Made by a program: the position numbers and the translations under genes. The notes under the pieces were generated by a model that was given only the letters and a program-made list of their open reading frames with translations, had not been told where the DNA came from and did no database searches. 64,000 nucleotides of DNA from Watersipora subatra (lineage: Eukaryota; Bryozoa; Gymnolaemata; Cheilostomatida; Watersiporidae), in assembly GCF_963576615.1 (NCBI RefSeq), contig NC_088714.1, forward strand, positions 27,276,558 to 27,340,557, given 5' to 3'. This document shows positions 43,418 to 55,500 of the stretch, one piece after another (the first letter of the stretch is position 1; each line of letters opens with the position of its first letter).

Positions 43418-43594
43418 ATGAGGTTGACTTGCGAGGTTCACCTAAGTAACAGGCTTCTACCAACACTTAACATGAAAAAAACTGGCAAAGCAGCTAGATG
43501 CCAACTAGTTCTGGGAAAAAAGCCAGCTTCTATAGACAAGACGATATATCTCATGGTAGCTACCAGCCAACACCCTAGTGGTACCATTCTTAAG
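43418..43594 (+). CDS. LRR1: LRR1 exon 1
   Basis: ATG at 43418; donor CTTAAG|GTTGGT, phase 0. MRLTCEVHLSNRLLPTL to SGTILK. A TTTTACTTTTCAG precedes by about 16 bp, so a 5' UTR intron may end just before the ATG. Confidence 0.9.
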
Positions 43595-46500
43595 GTTGGT
43601 CAGCCGTTGCTAATGATCAGTTAGTAACACAATGCATCCGTATATCACTACATTTACTTTCTACAAAATCCTTTGTAACAGAGGATCAGACACTTCGTAA
43701 CAACATTCATATGTTGAGAATTTCAGCTGTATTTCAGTGGGCAATTTAGCGGTATGTATGTATGACTTTTTATTGCCATTGATGATCATCAATAAAATGG
43801 TGTTTTTCGTTGCATGCCAAAAGAAATAAAAACAACAAAAGATATATACACAAATCAGGAATTAACGTGTTGAACAGAATTGTTTTAAAAGTTGGTAATC
43901 TAATAGCATTGCCGAGGAGTCGAGTAAATGTATGATGGTGTTGCCATGAACAATATTTCAACCTGTACATTTGCTATCCAAGTTTCAAGACTAATTTTAT
44001 TTCTACGACTAATTGTAGGTGTATCAGAATGTTCAGGGAGTGTTTTGCAAATTCGTTGAGCAAGGAAAAGCCAACATCAGGTTAAAGGAGCCAACGACAG
44101 ATGTGCTCATCAGTAAGGTGGGTTGTAAGACCTTTTTACCTTTAAACAACTTTAACACAACATGTTTGACGCATTTTGGGCACATCCCTTTATTTTTAAA
44201 AATTTCTTGTTCTACCAAGTTAAACTGACACTTTGCCGGTCCAATTGAGAGAATAGAACTACGAGACACCCTTAGGCAAGTGCTGTGTTGGAAATATTTG
44301 GGTAATGAATATGAATCATGAATAGATCTCTAAGCATTTCATCATTTTTCATCAACTGAATATATTCAAATTGATGTAAAAAGATTCACATTTCACGAGG
44401 GCTATTCAATAAATAAGGTGAATTAGTTTGTAAAAAGAATTCTATTATAATCAGAAGTTTACAATTTTTTTAAGGTTTACACCCTTCATCAACCAAAAAG
44501 TTGTTAACTGATTTCTGTTCAATTCTGGAGCGTGTGTCTCAGTCAGCCATTTTGGTACACCTCAAAAAAGGATCACATTATCTCCAAGAAAAGTTATGTC
44601 CATCATCAGTGAAGATTATTTAAACTTTAAAAAAAATTAAGCTAGATAAAATTGAGCTTATAATAGAACTCTTTTTATAAATAAAGTAACCTTAGTTATT
44701 CAATGGCCCTTGTACATTTTCATACACGGCTATACATTCCATACATACCGTAAAACCTCTAATTGAACACCACCTCTATTTGAACACCACCTCTATTTGA
44801 CCGCCACATCTATTTGACCGCCACTATGAAACAAGGGTTGAAAAATAGAGCGCTACCCTTTATTTGAACGCTACCTCCATTTGATCGCCACTTTGACTAT
44901 TTTTGATCTTTATGAACCCATAATATCAAGTGATCAGTAAAAAAGTGTCCACCAAATCGGAATACTAATTAATCGTTTACATCAATAAAAATCAATTCTC
45001 CCATTGTCCAACTCCAAAGCTTTTCGCATTTTTTGGTCAAAATTTTGAAAGCAATGCCATCGAAATAATTAATAACAGTCCAAGTTAATAATAGTTCCTT
45101 GTTTAATGCGGTCTTGATACCTCAAAGTGCATATATATAAAAACGGTTTACATTTATGATGGTAGATGAACGATTAGTTTTAGGCCAAAGGTTACGTTTA
45201 GCGAGTAGAACCTTTACGTGTTGCATTTTTGCTAAATGTAACTCGTAAAAATTTTGCTTGGCAAAAAAATTGATTAGACGCTAATATCAACTAGTTGAGC
45301 AGAGCAGAAGAAGAGTTCAGGTCAGAAGATATTGTGGAAGGTATTGGACAACCAGAAGATGTTCGTTCCATCGAAAGCAACAATCAAAACGCAGCTATTT
45401 GAGCAAAAGATGCAAATATTTTTGTTTTAAAGGCATTAATTTTTGTTTCTGCATGTAATATAAGTATGGTTTGTTCACGTCACTTGTTCAATAATATATA
45501 TTTGTAGCATTTTATAGATTATCATTATATAATTTATAAATTTGCAGATTTATATCATATTATTTGATAGCATCACTGCGGTAATCTGATCTTACAATTG
45601 ATCGACGTTTGTAACTCCTATTGCACATAAAAACCTAGTATTGGCTGCAAACTAGCAAACATATCGATGAGTGCAATGAGCTTTAATGCAATGTTGGTAA
45701 ATATAGATATAAAATAAAAATATGTATTCAAAATTGGAATAAAAGGAAAAAATTGAAAACTCCAACAGATTGCACAGCAGGGCACATAATATATATGGCG
45801 CTATAATATTATTGCAGGTTAATCGCAAGCAATAGTTATCAACCGGTAAAGATATTTCTCAGATTCCCAATGCATATTTATTTAGAGATCTACGAAAAGT
45901 TGGAAGTAAATTAGCAAATTTATTGCATCCAAAAGGTTTAATATCGCGCCACCGGGAAAACGAGGGCAGAATATAGGTGACATTTGTTCCGCCTGTAAAA
46001 GGGCTAAATTTATTTTCCCAAAATTCTGACGAGTCTTTTGAAAAATGCAGCGCCAGCCTCCATTTGAAAGCCGCCTCCAATTGACAGCCACTGTAGAGGA
46101 AAGGTTGAGAAATAGAGCGCCATGGCATTCAATTAGAGGTTTTACGGTGTTTTTTTTAAAACTATGTGGAGATAGAATTATCAAATCTGCAACCACTAGC
46201 ATCATAAAAGACCAAGTACCCTTGATTGATATCCATTTTCTAAAGAGGACATTGCTCAATGTCATGAGTTTATCGTACTATAAACTTTAGCAATGGCTAT
46301 CTTCATGAAAGTAAAACCAGAACCAACATTCTTTCTACGGTTATAAAAGGTGGTAGTAATATATATGTGAAGTTCACTATTTTGTTCGGTTCTGTTGTCG
46401 CTTTCTTTTTAGGCTCTAAACAAATAGAAGCGTGTTTATGGGATAGTAAAACAATTGTACAACTATCAGAATTGCGAATTGAATTTCTCTGTTTTAATAC

Positions 46501-49500
46501 ATGTACTATTTTTTTCCTCATATTAACTTGGTTATGTTCTGATTTATAAAGCGTTTCTTTTTAATTATTCTAATTTATTATATAATGCCTAGTACAATTT
46601 TTTCATACTTTAAAGATTCTATCCAACTATGAAGCGTATTTAGGACATCCTGTCCTTTCAAATGAGGAGGCTCTACACTTTACTGGTTGATTCCCTGCAG
46701 TTGTCCGCCGTTAATTTATGGTATTATTACTGGCTATATTATATGGTACTATATTATATTATTATCTGGTAGACCAGTGTTATTACTAGTTATATTATAT
46801 TATGGTATTATTACTAGTATTATTACATTATGGTATTATTACTAGTTATATTACATTATGATATCATTCCTAGTTATATTATATTATGGTATTATTACAA
46901 GTTATATTATATTATGGTATTATTACTAGTTATATTATATTATGGTATTATTATTAGTTATATTATATTATGGTATTATTACTAGTTATATTACATTATG
47001 GTATTATTACTAGTTATATTATATTATGGTGTTATTCCTAGTTATATTATATTATGATATTATTACTAGTTATATTATATTATGGTATTATTATTAGTTA
47101 TATTATATTATGGTATTATTACTAGCTATATTACATTATGGTATTATTACTAGTTATATTATATTATGGTATTATTATTAGTAATATTATATTATGGTAT
47201 TATTTTGCTATTACTAGCGAGATTATATTATGTTGCTATTACTAGTTATATCTCACAGGCTGATGTGAGTCAACTCAAGGCTTTTCTTCGGGCACTCAAA
47301 GCAGTTATATCAAAGGGAGTGCTGGAGGAAGCATCTGCAGGTTTGTGAGTACTAAAGACACAGCCAGATGGAAAATGTTAGATCGATTCAGTTGTTTTAC
47401 GATGACGTCCTGCATTCCTATCAAACACATGTTCCTGTTACGGAGCAGCAGTTTATTTGTAGTACTTTTTACATGTAAATAGACAGTTGTTATTAATCAA
47501 CAATATGTAACAAGTATTTACTTTTGTAACTGCTGAGAGATAAGACAGTCTTTAGTGAAACAGTCAAGGATTCACCAGAAATTATAAGTCAATGCATTAC
47601 CATTTGAATGTTTTTTTTTACAAATTTACCGGAAGCTTGTATTTTTTTCAGTCTGTTTACAGATTTGTTTCATTCAGTTAAAGCTTTATTTCTGTACGTT
47701 TAAAAATCTAAACTTTATATATTAATTCGTTTTGTGTGGATTCTATTTAATCCCTTTCACTGAATTAGTCACCCATCCAGTTTACGTTGCCAGTCACAAC
47801 TCTGCATGAAGTTGCTTGGTACTATTTGATGACACGCTTGACAATTGTGTCGCAAATACTGAAATCATTGTAGGTTGGTCTTGAAATAAAGGTAGCTTGG
47901 GATCTTGCTTGAGTATCCCAGCAAATAATTTGAAGAACTTCACCTCTAATGAATGCATGTTAATGTCTCATCAGCAAGGCTGTAGAATTGCATGTTTGGA
48001 TTGCTAGAGAAACCTGCATAAAGTCTGGTTCCCATATCGAATGCGAGACCCCGGTGGTAATCTCGCGCAGCAAAACATTTGCGGCGCTAGGGTCGACGGC
48101 TAATTTTCGCTTGAAGCTGGGTCAATGGTGATCGCATAAAAATGGCCGCTAGCCATGCCGTCTCGAAAGAGCTGACCTTCACCTGTACAGTGCATTCTTG
48201 GGGAAGTTTTTCCTGCGGCTCTTCGCAAAATTTGAACAGCAATGAACTCTTGCTTTACTCGGTCCTGCGGTGCTGTCATCGGTGTTTACGGCGTATATGG
48301 GAACCAGGCTTAAGTAACTTTTACTACAGATTCTTCTGAGGCTGCCTGCACCTATGAAACGGGGAAGGCAATTTTTTAAAATAGTGAGATGAAAAACACT
48401 TGACTACATTGTTGTTGGATAATTTGAAGATTCCACTGGTTTTTCATTACGTTGAACCAAAATAAGCATTGAAGAAACTATGAATGGTTGGTTTTTACCA
48501 TGATAAAGTTTAGTGAGGTGAAGGAGCTGATTTGATAGGTGTTCCAGCTAGTAACGTAAGCAGATTTAAACGTAGTTCTGAGTAGTTTGATTAAATATTG
48601 TTTCAACCTAAACTGTAATCTCATATTGGTTAAAAGCATCTGATGAAGTAATTTTCCTCAGTTCGTTTTACTGGTAGTAACGTACCAGCATTCACATGCA
48701 GTTGTGAAATGAGTTTATTCGTCTACAATAATCTGTAACCCTAGCTATTTATGCAAAAATATGTGAACCACTTGCTACGATGATTGAATTTTTGCTCTTT
48801 TCACGCTTTCATAAACTACATTCAGATTTCTTTTACAGATGACATGAAGTTAAGTTGCTTGACGCCTGCGACAGGAAAAGCTCTAGATAAACTGAAGACA
48901 AAAACTAGCATATTGGAGAGAAAAAACTATCCTATTATTGAAGGTTTTGTTCCTACTTTAGTACACTTGCAGGTGAGCTTTGCTTTCATTTCTGTCTCTC
49001 TAGTGTATGCATAGCAAGTCAATACTCTTGAACAGTTACACTCTATTTAGGCCAATGAAAGGTTTAATGATTGTATTTATTATGTTTGGTATACAGGCTA
49101 AAAGACCTCGTCTCCGAGGATAAGTAGCAGCAGCTTGGCTGACATGTTGGATATATACTGGTATAACATTTTGAAAACGTGGCTTCCATTCACCCAGTTT
49201 TAGTATTGCTTAATGTTACTGACAATTTAAAAACTAAATGACGGATCACATAATTAGTGATTTATCACAAGCACATCACATGACTAATTGGGTTTCCAAA
49301 AATATTATTGCTACATGTATTGTTGCCAAATGGCAGCTTTATCAACATTTTCTATTCACAAAAATAGACAAAAGGTTTGCAGTATTTTCAAAAGATCTAA
49401 CAAAAACTGCTGCAACACCGTATAATTATATTAAAATAATTTGGCTTCTGAACTAAATTATTTGAAAATTGTCTGTACAAATGCTTATTCATGAAAGCAG

Positions 49501-52500
49501 GGCATGCATTGATAGGTTTCAAACTGATGACCTTCGAAAATAATTAATGTTTAGTGAAAATTTTTAAAATTTTCAGTTTGTGTTTAAATAAGCAATGCAT
49601 GAACTTGCTACAAAGCTTTTTTTTCTATTTAATACAGATAAAGAACTGCAGTCTGAATGGACTTGATAATCATATACTAACCCTATTCGATACAGATAAA
49701 CAACTGCAGTCTGAATTGACTTGATAATATTATACTAACCCTATTTGATACAGATAAACAACTGCAGTCTGAATAGACTTGATAATCATATACTAACCCT
49801 ATTTAATACAGATAAACAACTGCAGTCTGAATAGACTTGATGATCATATACTAACCCTATTTGATACAGATAAACAACTGCAGTCTGAATAGACTTGATA
49901 ATCATATACTAACCCTATTTGATACAGATATACAACTGCAGTCTGAATAGACTTGATATTCGTATACTAACCCTATTTGATACAGATAAACAACTGCAGT
50001 CTGAATAGACTTGATAATCATATACTAACCGTATTTGATACAGATAAACAACTGCAGTCTGAAGAGACTTGATAATCATATACTAAACCTATTTGATACA
50101 GATAAACAACTGCAGTCTGAATAGACTTGATAATCGTATACTAACCCTATTTGATACAGATAAAAAACTGCAGTCTGAATAGACTTGATAATCATATACT
50201 AACCTTATTTGATACAGATAAACAACTGCAGTCTGAAGAGACTTGATAATCATATACTAACCCTATTTGATACAGATAAACAACTGCAGTCTGAAGAGAC
50301 TTGATAATCGTATACTAACCTTGAAGAATTTATCAACCCTAGACATGAGCAACAACAAACTCACAGCTGTACCTTCTGCTCTCCAAGATCTTAGCCTGTC
50401 CTCCCTAACACTTACCAACAACCTCATCGAAGTGTTTGATGAGCAGCTCTGTAGTGACAAGAGCAAGCTTTCCAGCTCTCTGAGAACACTAGATGTTTCT
50501 GGTATGTGAATTTAGTCAGATGTCTAAAAGCATTGGTGCTATTTCTCAGTTGAAACTTAAGGTGGCCGAAGATGGGCTGATTTTTTTAAAATGTAATAGT
50601 TAGTCTAGGTTCAAGTTCTTGGGACTAGTTTTCAATTTCCGAAAGGGTTGATAACATCAAAATTAGAAAAGATTCTTTACAAAATTTCGACCTTTTTTAT
50701 CATTTAAGATTTTGTTTGTTGTTTTGCGCGATCCGACTGTCAGTCGGTTTTAAGACTAAAATCAGCAAAACTTGATTGCGGTTAAAATGCTCTGGCAAAT
50801 ATGACATTTCCAGAAATGATGTCCATAGTTATATTTTACGTTAGTCTCTCACATTGGGACAGTGGCTATTGCCTTCAAGTTGCAGTGATGCGTGTCTCTG
50901 TTATTAACATGTATTTTGTTTTGTATTTGCTCGTGATTTTTGGAATAAAACTTAAAAAACAGCCTCAGATACATTGCTAAATGGTATATATAAATAGATG
51001 TTTCAAATAAGTTAAAAATAGGCTGGTTAGAAATTATCTTTTTGTTTCCATCTAATTCCTGTGTAAACATATGAGCAGCCGTTGCTGATGAGACTGTATA
51101 TTCATCACTTATTAACAATATGCACGAGTATTCACATCATTTTTGTAGAAATCTGGTCACATCTTTCTGATTTTAATCTTAAAACATTTTAGCAGTCGGA
51201 TCACCTAAAACAACAAACCAAATCTTAGGATAAAAAATATCTATACTTTCCAATAAAATATTTTAAATTTGACGCGATTAACCCCTTAAAAGGCTAAATT
51301 AACTGTTCTCTGCGGCTCGTTCAACATGCCAGATTGTCAGTCAATGAACAAAATGGTTGATATCGTCACTTGAACCAGTAGAAAATGATACTAATTCCAC
51401 TATTTAAATTGTTTGCTTTGGTACAACTATTTAAAGTTATTCTCGGGTTCTATAGAAACCTCAGATTTTTCTTGCTTTTACTTGATTGGCTGCCAAACCA
51501 TACTCATAAAGCTTTATTGTAATTATGCAGTTTTTACTGTAATCATCTGCAGTTCTTCTCCTGTAACTTTCCGTTAATCAGTATTTTTTATGTGCACTTC
51601 TACTGAAATGATTGAGTCATGCTATCCCAGGGCAGAACATAAAAGCCCTGAATTAGTCTGCTTAATATATTCTGTGTCCTTAATCCTTTGACATTTGTAT
51701 CTAATACTATCCTTCGATATAGTAGTTCATTGTTCATAGACCTTCCTTCAGTATGGGATTTTGGGCATTACTTCATAGCATGTTTCGTTTGTATCCATTT
51801 TGGCGTATGAAAAATAAAAATGCATTTTTCCATTCTTTATGAGATGAGATGGTTGTTTTTTAAAACGGTTTGAATATTTTATTTTCCAATTCATTGGTTT
51901 CTTGGCTCAGCGAGTCAAATATATATAAGGTCTTTGTTGTTTAAAAATGATGGAAGTTAAACACCTACTCTTTTGTATATGAGATATTATTAATATGTTA
52001 CAGACAACATTTCACTCATTCGTCTCCCATCAAGTATCGTCAATCTAGCTTCTCTTCACACACTGCGCTCAGACAGATGCTCTCTAGCTCATTTTCCATC
52101 ACAACTAGGGAATTTGTCTTCTCTGAAGGTTCTCAGCGTGTCAGAGAACAAGCTACAGACACTACCTTACAGGTACATATATGAGATGGTTAGGAGCTCA
52201 TTCTAGTAATCTTTCCAATAGTAGGAGTCGTGTCCATCTGTTGCCACAGCTAGATGCTGGGAAAAATACTGCATCGTACAGTATTAGAGTTCACAACATT
52301 TAGCATAGCAGTCCAGCATGCTACTGTCTGCGCCACTCCACATATCAGTAGTATTGCAGAATAATTTTACGCGTAGCTATTACACCTAATGATCTCTTAC
52401 AGTACACCGCAATGCCAGGGTACTAGTAGTTACTGGGTTTCCTTGCTTCGAATGTATTAGGAGTTTTTTCTACTCCGAATCGTTGAAACAGTAAAATCGG

Positions 52501-55500
52501 AACGGATTTGACGCTATTTCGCTTCGCAAAGTTTGTGCAAAGACATTCGCAGTGCGACTACTATTTTACATCACAGAAACGCTCACTGCGGATGGATTCA
52601 AATCGATAATACCCAGTTAAGCTTTTCCCAGTTGAGGTAAAGTCGTTCAGCGCATTTCATCACACTACCACAGAGGTATATTTTAAATAATATTGCCAAT
52701 CATAGATTACTCATACAACAATGATTAGATACTTATCTTTTTATTTCTTTTATTACCGTATTCATTAAACAACTGAACCTACCAATTGTACAGATTCTTA
52801 CTGGACTAGTGCTGACCTCTTCCTATGCTTAACTCTTCTAGTATACAAGTAACGAGACGTCTCATGTCTCGTTCCACCTCTAAGACAGACACTGCCATAC
52901 AGGTACATTTATGGTAGCTGTAGAATAGGTGTGGTTGTATATGGTTAGACAGACACTACCATACAGGTACATATATGGTAGCTATAGAATAGGTGTGGCT
53001 ATATATGGTTAGACAGACACAACCATACAGGTACATATATGGTAGCTGTAGAATAGGTGTGGCTGTATATGGTTAGACAGACACTACCATACAGGTACAT
53101 ATATGGTAGCTGTGGAATAGGTGTGGCTATATATGGTTAGACAGACACTACCATACAGGTACATATATGGTAGCTGTAGAATAGGTGTGGCTGTATATGG
53201 TTAGACAGACACTACCATACAGGTACATATATGGTAGCTGTAGAATAGGTGTGGCTATATATGGTTAGACAGACACTACCATACAGGTACATACATGGTA
53301 GCTGTGGAATAGGTGTGGCTATATATGGTTAGACAGACACTACCATACAGGTACATATATGGTAGCTGTAGAATAGGTGTGGCTATATATGGTTAGACAG
53401 ACACTACCATACAGGTACATATATGGTAGCTGTAGAATAGGTGTGGCTGTATATGGTTAGACAAACACTACCATACAGGTACATATATGGTAGCTGTGGA
53501 ATAGGTGTGGCTATATATGGTTAGACAGACACTACCATACAGGTACATATATGGTAGCTGTGGAATAGGTGTGGCTGTATATGGTTAGACAATTGTAACT
53601 TCTCCAATTTTACTGTTTGTTTGTTGCTGGTAGAATAGTGGCTTCTTGAGTTGTAAACATCTCAATAGCTTTATATTGCCATAGCAATATAGCTTTATAT
53701 TGATATGGCAATTTAAAGCTTTATTGTTGTAACATCAGTGTTAGCCCTATAGTGCCCCAAGTGACATGTTCCTCACAACAGTTTTGTAGAGTTGCCCTAC
53801 CATAAATATTCATTCAAGTGGAAAACTTCTGCTTCATAAAAAAGAGTATTCTGTGAGCTATACAATGGTATCATATTTGATTAGTTCAGAACAAGGCATG
53901 TAACCTTGAGCCATTTTTATGTAGTTCTCAAGATTTGAAGCAATTTGTTACGTACATAAGAACTATCGAGCTGGAGACATCATAATAGGTAGTGTAATAT
54001 TGTATATTGTAAACTAGTGTAATAATATAAGAATGCAATCTTTTTTAGTCGCAACTTGATGTTAATTTTCAGCTGAGTACTGAGGGTTAAATTTACTTCA
54101 CATTTTAAACGAAAACTACTTATCACAATTTTGGATATACCTTGATTGGTAGGATTTTTATAGCTGCGATCTTCAAGTATTGTAGAAGTTTGCTACTGTT
54201 AATTATTCCTACTTTTTGATAAGACTGTTTCACTTTCTTTATGTGTCAGCAAGGTGATTCATCAGAGTTTATCATACGGCAGTAGAGATTTCTGAAAACA
54301 TAGTGCCAACTGGAAAACCGTGTACATGTAGTTGCAAACATTTAGTTTGACCTGTTTCAAAGCCTGTGTAGGTAAACGGATTCGAGCAAAACATTATTAT
54401 TCTAGATTGAGCAAGTGTGCATATTTTACCCAATTGCCATTAAAGACTGACAGGTGTGATAAGTATGTGCACAATTATTTCATAGTATGGCAAGTAGGCC
54501 GTGTGGCGTAGTAGATAGCATGCCTGTCTGCAGAATTAGGGTTTCTGAGTTTAATTCCTGTGCGAAGCAGTTTTTCCATTCCTAAAACTATCACTGTAAC
54601 TGGACATATGGATAACAGGCCAACAAACGATAAACACTCAGATTTATACATATATATAGATCGTGTTAGTGGGTTATGTTTCTGTACGTAGCACCATGGC
54701 AACTGAGTGGCCAGTCTTTGTTTGCTCAAAGACTCTTGAGATTATGAATTATAAACACTAGCACAACCGCTGGCAGTCCCGCGAGCTGAGACAGAGATTA
54801 TCGTGTGTAATAACAATGTGCACAATTATTCTTAGTGGTTGCAAGTTGGTTGAGTGGCACAGATGGTCCAATCCGCAGTATGGCCCAATCTTGTTTCTAA
54901 TGCTTTCGCTGGATGACGGATGGATGGACATGATTTTTATCACTGTAAAGATTTTGTAGTAGGTCAGACTTATAGAGGGTGCATGCAGTATGAAATACTT
55001 TTAGCTTTTTATAAGCTTTTGATTCTGGCTGTGAAACTCCCATGATTACAATTCGTGCGAGCAAGACTTTTTCAATGAATGAAATAGCAGTTACATGGCC
55101 ACAAAAGAGTGACTGTGTAGAAAAAAAGACCTCTGACGAAACGTTGCAATAAGTGAACCACTGTTTTCGAGTGATCATATTAAGCATGTTGCTGCTATCA
55201 GAATGAACTGCTCTATCATTGGTTGATTTCCTAACCTCATGATGTCGGAGATGGCGAGCTGTAACAATAAATTGACAGAGTGAATGGTCAGCGATGAACC
55301 AACATCCGTTATCTTGGGACTAATCAGCAAAACAGTCGCGTAATCATGTCCATCTTTCCTGTTTGCTGGTTCGTCGACACCTAAACTGCTTTTTTTATTT
55401 TATGATAGTTACGAAGCTCTGTACGTCCATTCTACATCTATCTCGATATCAGACCATTGATTATGAAGGTCTTAGCAACCCCTTGGATCTAACACTAACA

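Noticed and set aside
43418..43432. LRR1 start (aggttgacttgc) shares 12 bases with the family C terminus
   Set aside because: The bases encode the conserved family start MRLTCEV, so the match to the transposon end is most likely chance.
45859..46290. Overlapping open frames around 46 kb on both strands
   Set aside because: Fall inside the right half of family A copy 3; the frames are not those preserved in the other copies.
49633..50275. Regular 58-bp repeats as a CRISPR array
   Set aside because: Units are near-identical along their whole length with no variable spacers, the context is a eukaryotic intron, and the unit matches the exon 5 border.
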